This document shows, piece after piece, positions 1-9,739 of a stretch of 64,000 nucleotides of DNA. The stretch lies in the NCBI GenBank assembly GCA_018816735.1, contig JAHIVH010000129.1, forward strand, positions 64,479 through 128,478, in the 5' to 3' direction. Origin of the DNA: Pseudomonadota bacterium (GTDB taxonomy: Bacteria > Desulfobacterota > Desulfobacteria > Desulfobacterales > JAHIVH01). Below the pieces are notes generated by a model. It saw only the letters and a list, made by a program, of their open reading frames with translations. It was not told the origin of the DNA and ran no database searches. Position numbers and translations under genes: made by a program. How positions within the stretch are numbered: the first letter of the stretch is position 1; each line of letters opens with the position of its first letter.

Positions 1-1
1 A

Positions 2-2794
2 CCGGATCTGGGAATGATCTGTACGGTTTTTGTCGCGGATTCCGGAGCAGAAGCACTTAAAGAAGGGTTTTCTTTAGGAGATGTTTTTGCCGGTTTTCAG
101 TATTCAATTATTCATAATTATTTGAATCGGGTGATGGGGCAGCGTACGTTCGGCAGGAAAATTTTTTTTCAGGGAAAACCGGCGACCAATCCATCCCTGG
201 CCTGGACGCTTGCAGCGGTTACAGAACGTGAAATAACCGTTCCTCCCAATCCCGGTGCAATGGGTGCCTGGGGTATCGGCATGTGCGCCATCGATTCTTT
301 AAAAAAAATACCTTCTCAACAGATACATATCGGGAAGATACTTGAAGCAGATGTCGTTGGGAGAAGTGAATTTCCCTGTGCGGACAAGGATTGTCAGACG
401 CTTTGCCCGATTGAGCGCACGACAATCATGGTCGGTGAAGCGGCGCACAAGATTCTCTCTGGCGGTGCCTGTTCGAAATATGAAGTTCTGTCCCAGACCT
501 TTCCAAAACTCTCCAAGGACGCACCTGATCCATTCATGGAAAGGGAAAGGCTTTTGTCATCTTACGATGGAGACTGGAAAGGCAAAAGAATCATCGGCAT
601 TCCGGAGGTTGGTCCTGTCCAGGGACATTTGCCATGGCTTGTGACCTATATAGGAGAATTGGGATTTCAACCCAAAATATTAAAATCAAATCCAAAAGCT
701 TTGGCAAAAGGAGAAAATCTCTGTAACAGTTATGATTCATGCGGGCCGACCAAGATATGCCATGCGATCTGCGATGCGGATGTGCCGGTGCTTTTTTTTC
801 CCAAAATTATGAATATCTATGACAGAATGGGGCATGGCGGTGAAAGTTGCGTTACAGGGCAATCCATGCCGGAGATGATTGAGCAGAGCATCAAGGCCCG
901 TAAAATGAGTACTATAATGATTCGGCCTGCTATTTCTTTTAAGAACGGCCTTCTTCATGAATCTGGCGAAAGATCACTCGCACGCGCACTCGGTGTTGAC
1001 CCTGAAAAGAATCGGTGCGCCATAAAAAAAGCAGCCGCAGCACAACTCGATTATGAAACCCATCTGATTCAAATTGGGCGAAAAGCGATTGATTATGCAG
1101 AAGCCGGGAACATTCCTGTGGTCGTTCTTTGTGGCGCCCGACATGTGATTCATGATCCTGCAATGAATGGAACCATTCCAAAGATTATTCGTCAGAATGG
1201 CGCAATGGCGATTCCCATGGACTGTTATCCCATTTCTGACAGAACACCGCCCATGAAAAAAATATACTGGGGGGAGGCAAAGCGGTATTTGCGAGTGGCC
1301 TATTCAGCCCGGAACACCGGAAATACGTTTCCGGTGATGCTGTCATCCTTTGGATGCGGACCGGCTTCGTTTACCGAGCATGTTTTTCAGAACATCCTTA
1401 AAGGCTATCCACATACAATTCTGGAAAGTGACGGTCATGGTGGAACAGCCGGATTCGTCACACGAATCCAGGCTTTTCTCCAGTCTGTTCATCAGTACCG
1501 CTCGGAAGGACAAGGCACGCAGGCGTTACCTGACGACGGTAACATTCTCTATGCCGTGGATCATGTCGGCGATAGAGCAACGCTCAGAACAGATGTTCAC
1601 TATATTATCTTCTCAAACAATGTAAACGTGGGGGAGCTGGTCGCAGCTGTCTTCAGATCAAACGGATATGACGCTGTGCCTGCCCCGCCTTTTTCTCATG
1701 AAAATTATAACCTCGGCAAAAAGGATTGTTCCGGCAAGGAGTGCTACGCCTATCCGAACATGTGGGGATCATTCCGATCATATCTGGAGGCGAATCCCCC
1801 CAAAGGGCTGACGCAGATCGTCACAGTGACGTCAACCATGTGCCGGGTCGGGTTGTTTGCGGTCAAGGATCAAATGGGCCTCGGTTATCTGGGGCTCTCA
1901 GACAAGGTAGGTGTGGCCGGATTCAAGGTCGAGGGCAGGCTCAAATTCAGAGGCAAGTTATGGGTTGGTATTGTTGCACTCGATTTGTTAAGACAGCTCT
2001 ATCTCTATCACATAGCCATAGAGCGTGAGCCTGGAGCCTCATTAACCATTTACAATAAATACGCGGAAAAAGTGCTGCGTTTGATGGAAGAACCGTTTAC
2101 AAAGGGTTTTGTTAAAACATTTGAAAAACTTGTAAATGATTGGGGCAGACTTCAAAAGATTATCGAGCAGGCTGCTTTGGATTACACGGCAATAAAAGCT
2201 TCAAAAAACGGCAGTAAGCCTTTACCCGTTGTTTTTGCCAGCGGGGATCGATTTGTAAGGGGCAATGACTTTATAAATAATAATCTTTTTTTAAAACTCG
2301 CTGAAAAAGGCATTCACATTGTCATGGAACCGGTTTCCTATTTTTTTGAATATCTTGCCCGCTATCATCCGCACATTTTCTACCATGACAGGGAAAAGGC
2401 AGGAAAACCTGAATTGATGTTTATGGTTCAAACACGAAACAGGCTTTACAGTCTTGTAAAAAAATATCATTCATGGCTTCCGGTGAATGATGTCGTGGAA
2501 GTGACAAACCGCTCAAAAGAGTTTATGGATAGATCGACAAACGGACCTATCCCCTATGCCATCGGCAGTGTCATGCATAATTGGGAGACAGGCCATTATG
2601 ATGGTGTCGTCCTGACATCCTGCTGGGGATGCGACAGTGGCCTTGTCGAAGAGAGCATACTCAAGCATAACAAGGATATCCCATGGTATTTCTTTTATGC
2701 AGACGGTACCCATATTGATGAGCGGAAACTGGCTGCCTATGCATTCCGGTTACAGCGAAATGTGGCCCGGAATTCTTCCATACATGCCTCATAG
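2..2794 (+). CDS. Acyl-CoA dehydratase activase / 2-hydroxyglutaryl-CoA dehydratase activator-related giant protein (5' truncated by window edge)
   Basis: Frame is open to the window start (PDLGMICTVF...). It holds the end of a BadF/BadG-type activase domain (NPGAMGAWGIG) followed by DUF2229-like and HgdB-like regions (CGPTKICHAICDADVPVLFFP; FGCGPASFTEHVFQNIL; LTSCWGCDSGLVEE). Similar layout to the ORF at 26299. Confidence 0.85.
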   Translation, partial: PDLGMICTVFVADSGAEALKEGFSLGDVFAGFQYSIIHNYLNRVMGQRTFGRKIFFQGKPATNPSLAWTLAAVTEREITVPPNPGAMGAWGIGMCAIDSLKKIPSQQIHIGKILEADVVGRSEFPCADKDCQTLCPIERTTIMVGEAAHKILSGGACSKYEVLSQTFPKLSKDAPDPFMERERLLSSYDGDWKGKRIIGIPEVGPVQGHLPWLVTYIGELGFQPKILKSNPKALAKGENLCNSYDSCGPTKICHAICDADVPVLFFPKIMNIYDRMGHGGESCVTGQSMPEMIEQSIKARKMSTIMIRPAISFKNGLLHESGERSLARALGVDPEKNRCAIKKAAAAQLDYETHLIQIGRKAIDYAEAGNIPVVVLCGARHVIHDPAMNGTIPKIIRQNGAMAIPMDCYPISDRTPPMKKIYWGEAKRYLRVAYSARNTGNTFPVMLSSFGCGPASFTEHVFQNILKGYPHTILESDGHGGTAGFVTRIQAFLQSVHQYRSEGQGTQALPDDGNILYAVDHVGDRATLRTDVHYIIFSNNVNVGELVAAVFRSNGYDAVPAPPFSHENYNLGKKDCSGKECYAYPNMWGSFRSYLEANPPKGLTQIVTVTSTMCRVGLFAVKDQMGLGYLGLSDKVGVAGFKVEGRLKFRGKLWVGIVALDLLRQLYLYHIAIEREPGASLTIYNKYAEKVLRLMEEPFTKGFVKTFEKLVNDWGRLQKIIEQAALDYTAIKASKNGSKPLPVVFASGDRFVRGNDFINNNLFLKLAEKGIHIVMEPVSYFFEYLARYHPHIFYHDREKAGKPELMFMVQTRNRLYSLVKKYHSWLPVNDVVEVTNRSKEFMDRSTNGPIPYAIGSVMHNWETGHYDGVVLTSCWGCDSGLVEESILKHNKDIPWYFFYADGTHIDERKLAAYAFRLQRNVARNSSIHAS

Positions 2795-2817
2795 GGGTTT
2801 GAATTTTTATGTGAGCG

Positions 2818-3702
2818 TCAGTCTGCAAGGTGTTGTCTGAAAATAGTCATAAAGTCTTTCAGAATTTCTGAAAACCATTTGTCTTTATGCCAGATCATGC
2901 AGATGCCGGTTTCAATCTCCTCAGCCAGTGACAGTTGAACCAGTCTTTTCTGTTTCAGTTCTTCCCGGACGGCGATTTCCGGTATTATCGTCAATCCCAT
3001 GCCTTTTATAACGCTTTGTTTTATGGCTTCAATGCTGTTCATTTCAATAATGGCCGCAGGGCGGATGTTTTCTAGTGTCAGCATCTGTTCAAACATCATT
3101 CTGTATCCACAGTCCGATTTGGGGAGAAGCAGGGGGTGGTCACGCAGTGCTTTGTGGTGAAACGGTTTATTACAGGTCAATGGATGCCGGGGAGAGGTGA
3201 CGAGAATTAACTGCTCAACTTTTAACATTTCAAAATTCAAGTTGGCGACATCAATAGAATCGGCCAGCAGGAATGCCAGATCCACTGTACCGATGGACAG
3301 TTCATGTTCCAGTGAGTAGAGGGCACAGCTCGTTACATCGAAATGAACATCAGGGTACTTAGCGTGAAATTTGCACAGGGCCTCAGGCAAATGATATGTG
3401 GCGATTGTCTGGGGCATTCTCAGCGTTAACAGGGTCTTTATTTCTGATTTTCCTGTAATTTCAGCCCGGGCTTCCGCTTCAATCGACAGCAGTTTATGTG
3501 TATAACGAAGCATTTTTTCACCGGCTTCTGTGAGAACGACACGTTTTCCGATCCGCTTGAAGAGCGGGGCACCAATTTCATTCTCTAGTGTTTTGATTTG
3601 GGAAGAGATGCTGGATTGCGCATAATTTAATACTTTTGCCGCCTGATTGAAGTTCATTAATGTCGCTACAGTACGGAATGTTTTAAGTCGTTGAAAGTCC
3701 AT
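2818..3702 (-). CDS. LysR family transcriptional regulator
   Basis: N-terminal HTH typical of LysR (MDFQRLKTFRTVATLMNFNQAAKVLNYAQSSISSQIKTLENEIGAPLFKR) plus LysR substrate-binding domain; divergent to an aldo/keto reductase. Confidence 0.95.
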   Translation of the reverse strand: MDFQRLKTFRTVATLMNFNQAAKVLNYAQSSISSQIKTLENEIGAPLFKRIGKRVVLTEAGEKMLRYTHKLLSIEAEARAEITGKSEIKTLLTLRMPQTIATYHLPEALCKFHAKYPDVHFDVTSCALYSLEHELSIGTVDLAFLLADSIDVANLNFEMLKVEQLILVTSPRHPLTCNKPFHHKALRDHPLLLPKSDCGYRMMFEQMLTLENIRPAAIIEMNSIEAIKQSVIKGMGLTIIPEIAVREELKQKRLVQLSLAEEIETGICMIWHKDKWFSEILKDFMTIFRQHLAD

Positions 3703-3721
3703 GGGGTTCCTTTTTTTATAA

Positions 3722-3736
3722 ATCGAAATTTTCGAT
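3722..3736. promoter_or_regulatory. Candidate LysR-type operator (ATCGAAATTTTCGAT)
   Basis: Perfect 7-bp-arm palindrome with T-N11-A architecture, 20 bp upstream of the lysR start in the divergent intergenic region. Confidence 0.55.
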
Positions 3737-3868
3737 AAGTTTATTGAAAATATCCGTTGGACAACAAAATGTATTATCGTTAAAAATTGATTTTAAAGGC
3801 CATTTTAAATTCTTCAAGTAAAATCATAAATACAGATAAATGAATAGTATTGAAAAGGTGATGGAAAA

Positions 3869-5110
3869 ATGAATACAACACGGAACAGATACACACGAAG
3901 ATGCTTTTTAAAAACAGCCGGTGCGGCAGGATTAGGATCATTACTCTCTGCTGCGGATGACATGTCAGATGCATTTGCCGCACCATCGGAAATAATACAG
4001 CCGGAAGATACTGTACCCCGGCGTCCTTTTGGAAAAACAGGCGAAAATGTTTCCATTCTGGCGCTTGGGGGATACTTTGATGCGTTAAACAATCAGTCAC
4101 TTTTAAAACAGGCCATTCTCTCAGGCGTCACCTACTGGGAGTCGTCTTTTTCATGCAAAGGCGGAAAAGAAGGATACGGCGTTTACCTGAAACACAATCC
4201 CCAGGACCGTAAAAAAATATTTTTGTCTGCAAAGACGTCCTCAAAAGATCCGGTAAAAATGGGCCAGGAGCTCGATGAAACCCTAAGCGTATTGAATACA
4301 TCATATATTGATTATTTCGTTATTCACGCTGTTGACAATGCGGAAGATTTGAATGCTGACATCAGAAAATGGGCGGATCAGAAGAAATCCGAAGGAAAAA
4401 TTAAATTTTTTGGATTCAGCACACACCAGAATATGGAAGATTGCATCATCCGCGCGGCCAAGTTTGGCTGGATTGACGGCATTATGACAACCTATAATTA
4501 CAGGCTCATGAATACGGATAAAATGAAAATGGCAGTGGATGCCTGTGTAAAAGCCGGTATTGGCCTGAGTGCCATCAAATCACAAGCCGAATTAACCAAT
4601 CCAAAAGCGACAATAGGATTGGAGAGCCCTACAGCCATGAAACTGACGGCGCAATTCATGAAAAAAGGATTTACCTTGCAGCAGGCAAAACTCAAAGCAA
4701 TCTGGGAAAATCCGCATATCGCCAGTATTTGTTCCTTGATGCCGAATATGACGATACTGGTATCCAACGTGGCAGCCGCTCTGGATAAGACAAGTTTATC
4801 AACCCATGATTTGAACTTGCTGAAGCGGTATTCTGATGAAACATCTTCCTGCTATTGCTCAGGGTGTGCAAATGTTTGTGAAACTGCCATTTCAGGCAAG
4901 GTTCCTATAAGCAAAGTGATGCGGTATCTGATGTATTATCATAGTTATGGCGACCGTGACAGGGCGCGTTACCTTTATAATGCCCTCCCGATTCAGATGA
5001 GAAAAGATATTGCGAATCTGGATTATTTTGAATCCGAAAAAAAATGTCCACAAAAAATTGCAATTGGAAAATTCATGCGGCAGGCTGCAAAGGAACTGAT
5101 GTCTTCTTAG
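3869..5110 (+). CDS. Tat-exported aldo/keto reductase family protein with C-terminal Cys-rich segment
   Basis: Twin-arginine-like leader (MNTTRNRYTRRCFLKTAGAAGLGSLLSA); AKR fold motifs (FGKTGENVSILALGG; YIDYFVIHAVD; GKIKFFGFSTH); C-terminal CYCSGCANVC. Confidence 0.9.
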   Translation: MNTTRNRYTRRCFLKTAGAAGLGSLLSAADDMSDAFAAPSEIIQPEDTVPRRPFGKTGENVSILALGGYFDALNNQSLLKQAILSGVTYWESSFSCKGGKEGYGVYLKHNPQDRKKIFLSAKTSSKDPVKMGQELDETLSVLNTSYIDYFVIHAVDNAEDLNADIRKWADQKKSEGKIKFFGFSTHQNMEDCIIRAAKFGWIDGIMTTYNYRLMNTDKMKMAVDACVKAGIGLSAIKSQAELTNPKATIGLESPTAMKLTAQFMKKGFTLQQAKLKAIWENPHIASICSLMPNMTILVSNVAAALDKTSLSTHDLNLLKRYSDETSSCYCSGCANVCETAISGKVPISKVMRYLMYYHSYGDRDRARYLYNALPIQMRKDIANLDYFESEKKCPQKIAIGKFMRQAAKELMSS

Positions 5111-5153
5111 GCAGACATAAATCAGAATTTCCATACCCGGGAGCAGTTTTCGC

Positions 5154-7319
5154 TTAGGGGAGCTTTATCGAAAACACGGTGTATTCGATTGATGAGAAAA
5201 CAGGTGATTCCGGAATGATTCTGATTCTGATTTCATCCTTGTTGGCTGTGGTTTCAGGTTTAAGTACGATATCGTCTTCAGACCATATCTTCCATTGATT
5301 ACTTCCTGCATTGTACAGGACGGCAGCCAGCTCCCCATCCACCTCCACACGGGCTCTCTGATCCGGAATGCTTTGATTGAAAAGCCGGCGCAGCAGGATT
5401 CCTTTGTTATCCGGGTCGATCTTAACGGTAAACGCATATGGCGCATCATGTTCAACAACGGAAAAATGCTCCCGGTATTCTGAATCCTCAGGGGGTGAAT
5501 GAAAAATACCTGTTATGGTCAGATAGGATACCCAAAAAATTTCAGGGAAAAATTTCGGCCTTTTTAAAATAACGCCAAGATCCTGACCATTATTCTCTCC
5601 TTCAAAAAAACCGGAAAGGTCTTTGGTCGATACAGGATCGTCGCCATAAAAATCATGATTTTGAAGATTATCCCTATCTGTCATATCTATATAATCCGTT
5701 TTAAAAAGACTGCTATCATTTACACCGTAATATAAGACCATGCTTCGATAATGACCGGGCACATTATTGAAAGGCCCGTGCTGAATGGAGAAGCGGGCTC
5801 TCTTTCGAAAAGGCACCAGATCAGTCAGGTGGAATCTGTACATGGTAATATCCGAGGTATCGCCCAGGGATATGCTTTTTTTTCTATAGGTAGGCGCCCC
5901 GTGAAGTGGGCATGAAAATGCGCGGCTGCAGAAATACCAGGAACCGTTAAAATAGGTTTCCGTTGCATCGCCTATGATAAATGGTGTTCTGCAATCGTCT
6001 GTGTAGATATGCTCATCCCCTTCAAGGAAGGTTTCGGAAGTATCGCTTACAGAAAGAATTGTACCCACAATATGACCCCGGCCTTTGATATCGGCAAAAA
6101 GATAGTCCCGTCCGGGTTCAAGTTCATCGCTTTCATGAAACATAGTCCTAAAGTAACCTGACGACGTGCCCAAACCCGTTATCACAGAGGTGTCCGCCTC
6201 TATCACTATTTTTCCAAAGAAAGCGCTTGCCGCCCCCTTGTTACAGAGAGAGATGCGTGCATTTTTTTTAAACGGCATGGGTAACCTGAAGTAAAACATC
6301 CCTTCATGATCCTGGCCAATCACCGTGCTTTTCAATCGGGCATTTTTGGAAACCACCCTTCGTTTTTTTGAAAAGCGGTTTTCCACTGCATAAAAGAGAG
6401 AGAGAGGGGCATTGATGGAGGGTTGAGACTCATCATCCCAATACGCTTGAATCCAGGTGGATTTTAATATGTCATCATCTTCGGGGATGTTGATCCGGAT
6501 GCACGTGATGGTCCCGCTTTCATTTTTTACGAAAATATCCTTTGTCGAGGAAGGGGAAACGGTTACATCATCTAATTCTGTTGCAATATCGCCAGACGGT
6601 TCCATGGCCGTTTCAGGATCAAAAAACGCTGCATTTTCCTGGGCCATGGCTGCTTCAAGGGGTTGAACTTCGGTACCCAATGGATATGAATGGAACCAGT
6701 AATGATAGAAGAAACTTGGTAAGCCACCGCCATCCACCGTTCCTTTCAATCCGTCTGAAAACGGGATCGGAAGATAAGAGGTGTAACCTCCGGTCGATTC
6801 CTTGCCAGTGACGGTGAGCGGATAATCAAACGGCGGGTCACCATTCCATTTATCAAGGGCGATGGAAAGTTCAGGACGGGTATTGCCCTCAAAATAAAAA
6901 TTAACGTTTCCCAGGGCATCTGCGGCCATTCTCTCAAAACAAAACGGAATCAGATTATGATTCGACCACGAATACCATGAGCTGTAGATACAGCCTGGGC
7001 CGGAAACATCTATCACAACGACACGGGGCCAGATTTCCGGCCGGATATATTCGGAAATATTGGTAAAGCCATTGTCGTTTCCCCCTTTCCGGTCATGCAC
7101 GGAAGCCTCCCGGCAAATAATGAGGTCCCGCAATCGTGGCAGCGTTTTTTCAAAATTCAAACTGTTCACCCCGATAATCTCATCAGGCAAGGCCATTTCA
7201 TTTGCCGATGCTTCAGAGGTGAATGTGTTAACGGTTTGATAAGGAACTATCCAGAAGACAAGCATGGATAATACAATACAAGTTTTAAAATTCAAACATT
7301 TCAAAGTCAATTTTTTCAT
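5154..7319 (-). CDS. Exported DUF2961 domain protein (GH172-like), apparently two DUF2961-type modules
   Basis: Signal-peptide-like N-terminus; GPGCIYSSWYSW...VNFYFEGNTRPELSI...STGGYTSYLPIPFSDGLK and a second copy of the pattern IQAYWDDESQPSINAPLSLFY...FYFRLPMPFKKNARISLCNKG. Confidence 0.75.
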   Translation of the reverse strand: MKKLTLKCLNFKTCIVLSMLVFWIVPYQTVNTFTSEASANEMALPDEIIGVNSLNFEKTLPRLRDLIICREASVHDRKGGNDNGFTNISEYIRPEIWPRVVVIDVSGPGCIYSSWYSWSNHNLIPFCFERMAADALGNVNFYFEGNTRPELSIALDKWNGDPPFDYPLTVTGKESTGGYTSYLPIPFSDGLKGTVDGGGLPSFFYHYWFHSYPLGTEVQPLEAAMAQENAAFFDPETAMEPSGDIATELDDVTVSPSSTKDIFVKNESGTITCIRINIPEDDDILKSTWIQAYWDDESQPSINAPLSLFYAVENRFSKKRRVVSKNARLKSTVIGQDHEGMFYFRLPMPFKKNARISLCNKGAASAFFGKIVIEADTSVITGLGTSSGYFRTMFHESDELEPGRDYLFADIKGRGHIVGTILSVSDTSETFLEGDEHIYTDDCRTPFIIGDATETYFNGSWYFCSRAFSCPLHGAPTYRKKSISLGDTSDITMYRFHLTDLVPFRKRARFSIQHGPFNNVPGHYRSMVLYYGVNDSSLFKTDYIDMTDRDNLQNHDFYGDDPVSTKDLSGFFEGENNGQDLGVILKRPKFFPEIFWVSYLTITGIFHSPPEDSEYREHFSVVEHDAPYAFTVKIDPDNKGILLRRLFNQSIPDQRARVEVDGELAAVLYNAGSNQWKIWSEDDIVLKPETTANKDEIRIRIIPESPVFSSIEYTVFSIKLP

Positions 7320-7478
7320 AGCCGTCGCATTCGCCAGCGATTGGCAGGGTGGAATTTAATGCATTTTAAGATACAATATCAAATGCGTTCTGGGCAGATT
7401 AAACTGTATCATTGGGCCATTGTCGTTTCAAAACTTGCTAATCCATCAGAACGCCATAAAATATCAGTAATGTCACAT

Positions 7479-9653
7479 TTACTTGTGCGTATCCAGAAAA
7501 CGCCGGTATTCGACCATCCGTGCAAGCGATTTTACCGCTCTTTCCGGTGTGGGGAAGAACACAGCCTTATGCTTTTTCCCGTCAACCCGGTAAACGGTTT
7601 TGTCTTGTTCATCGGTGATGATATTGACGCCATATATCGGTTTTTTGTAGGTTTCCATGAGGTTAACCACATGTTCAATGTAACGTTTTTCAAAATCGGC
7701 AATGGCATTCACGACCGCATCGAGAAATTCCTTGGAGTAGGAGCTGTCTGCCTTTCCCACAGATTGGGCCAGGTGACTGCTCATGATTCGCTTTCCCATG
7801 ATGCCCAGGTTGATGACCGCATCACATCCATCCCATTTCATCAGTTCTTCCAGAACGGTCATGGGAAGGCTGTTGTCATTTTCTCCCACAAGGTCGATGG
7901 GATTGGCTTTACTCCAGTATGGCGGTAGAATTTTGTCAATTTTGGCCGTGATTTCAGGGGACAGCTGAGGTAAAGCCAGATTGTAGTATTCACAGAGATC
8001 TGCAGTTACAACGCCCCAACCGCCGCCCAACGTCATAACAGCTACCCGGTTTCCTGTGGGAAGCGGGAGGGAAGAAAAAGACGCTGCCAGATCGAGCATT
8101 TCAAGGGACTGGTTGACATTGATGATTCCTGCCTGGGTACACATGGCATCAAATACTTTGGTATCGGACGTCAGCGCCCCGGTATGGCTGGATGCGGCAA
8201 GATTGCCGGCCTTGCTCCGACCGCCTTTCAAGAGAACGATCGGTTTCTTTTTACTGACTTTTTTGGCGCTTTCAAAAAATCGCCGTCCGTTTTTCACGCT
8301 CTCCACGTAGAGCATAACCGTTTCCGTGAGTTCGTCTTCATGAAATGTATCCAGGAAATCTTCAATGGTAAGCATGGCTTCATTTCCCGATCCGCAGAAC
8401 CCCCGGATACCGATGTCCTGCTGGTAGGCGAAGGCCAGGAGCTGGGTTCCCATGTTTCCGGACTGGGAGACGATGGACGTACTTCCCTTTTTGGGTCTGA
8501 CATGAACGCCTGTGCAGTAGAGGTTGATATGCGGATTGCATATTCCCATCGTATTTGGACCAAGCATGAGAATACCCGCTTCTTTTGCTTTTTTGACGAG
8601 TTCCTTTTCGAGTTTTTTCCCCTCCTCACCGGTTTCGCCAAATCCGGAAGAAATAAGAAGCATATCCTTGATGCCTTTTTTCTGCAACTGGGGAATCAGG
8701 TCCATGACTTTGGACGCCGGAATGGTCACGACCACCAGGTCAACTTTTCCGGGAATGTCTTCGATGGATTTGTATGCTTTTTTGTTGATAATGGTTCCCC
8801 CTTTGGGGTTAACCAGATAAATTTCACTGTTGTAGTCGCCACTTATTGTATTTGTGGGAAGGGTGTGTCCCCATTTGCCCATGGTGGCTGTGGCACCGAT
8901 AAAGGCAATCGGTTTGGGATAAAAGAAGAACTTGATGGACTCCGGGCTGACCGGTTCCGGAAAAGACATCTCTCTAGTGGTTTTCCCCTTCACGATCAGT
9001 GCATCCACTGCCAGAATATTTCCATCCGGTTGCACCAGAAGGGGATTGATGTCGATTTCAGCGATGTCCGGGGCTGCCATGCTGAGGTCGGAGAGGCCTT
9101 TTAGCGTTCGGACGATTGCCTCCATGTTGACCTGTTTCTCACCCCTGAAATTGCCCAGAAGTTTTTGCGAATGGATTTCACCGATCATTCCCGTAATGTC
9201 GATATCTGTCAACGGAGCGAGTCTGAATGAAACATCAGAAAGGGCTTCCGTAAAGACACCGCCAAGCCCGAACATGATGACCGGGCCGAACATCTGGTCT
9301 CTGAACATGCCTGCCACAAATTCACGTTTACCGGTTAAAAACGGCTGAACCAGGAAACCTTCAAGATCACTGCCTGCCTCCTTTGAAATGGCATCAGCCG
9401 CATCTGTAACCGCTTTTTTATTTTCAAGGTTCAGATGAACAAGCCCCCGTTCTGTTTTATGAGTGAGCTTTGCCCCAAGGCCTTTTAATACAACGGGAAA
9501 ACCGGTTTCTTCCGAAAGACGGACAGCCTCTTCCTTGGTTTTGGCTGTCTTTTCAACGATAACCGGAACACCATAGCCGGAAAGGATTTTTTTGGATTCA
9601 CTTTCAGACAGGGATTGGCGATTTTCCGGGTTCTTTTTTTTTGTATCTGCCAT
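7479..9653 (-). CDS. Acetyl/acyl-CoA synthetase (ADP-forming), NDP-forming acyl-CoA ligase family
   Basis: ATP-grasp N-terminal domain (VPVIVEKTAKTKEEAVRLSEETGFPVVLKGLGAKLTHKTERG) plus CoA-binding/ligase domain (IAFIGATATMGKWGHTLPTN; GPNTMGICNP; SQSGNMGTQLLAF; SSHTGALTSD). Confidence 0.93.
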   Translation of the reverse strand: MADTKKKNPENRQSLSESESKKILSGYGVPVIVEKTAKTKEEAVRLSEETGFPVVLKGLGAKLTHKTERGLVHLNLENKKAVTDAADAISKEAGSDLEGFLVQPFLTGKREFVAGMFRDQMFGPVIMFGLGGVFTEALSDVSFRLAPLTDIDITGMIGEIHSQKLLGNFRGEKQVNMEAIVRTLKGLSDLSMAAPDIAEIDINPLLVQPDGNILAVDALIVKGKTTREMSFPEPVSPESIKFFFYPKPIAFIGATATMGKWGHTLPTNTISGDYNSEIYLVNPKGGTIINKKAYKSIEDIPGKVDLVVVTIPASKVMDLIPQLQKKGIKDMLLISSGFGETGEEGKKLEKELVKKAKEAGILMLGPNTMGICNPHINLYCTGVHVRPKKGSTSIVSQSGNMGTQLLAFAYQQDIGIRGFCGSGNEAMLTIEDFLDTFHEDELTETVMLYVESVKNGRRFFESAKKVSKKKPIVLLKGGRSKAGNLAASSHTGALTSDTKVFDAMCTQAGIINVNQSLEMLDLAASFSSLPLPTGNRVAVMTLGGGWGVVTADLCEYYNLALPQLSPEITAKIDKILPPYWSKANPIDLVGENDNSLPMTVLEELMKWDGCDAVINLGIMGKRIMSSHLAQSVGKADSSYSKEFLDAVVNAIADFEKRYIEHVVNLMETYKKPIYGVNIITDEQDKTVYRVDGKKHKAVFFPTPERAVKSLARMVEYRRFLDTHK

Positions 9654-9739
9654 GTTACACGTCCTTCATTCTTTAAAGTTAATTCGATATATTTCCTTTA
9701 AATCCGCCATGATATTTTTCATCAGGAAGGATTTGTTTT

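Noticed and set aside
7341-7928. 195-aa plus-strand ORF
   Set aside because: Mostly antisense to the acyl-CoA synthetase gene; no recognisable motif.
8184-9104. 306-aa plus-strand ORF
   Set aside because: Antisense to the well-supported ADP-forming acyl-CoA synthetase gene; no recognisable domain.
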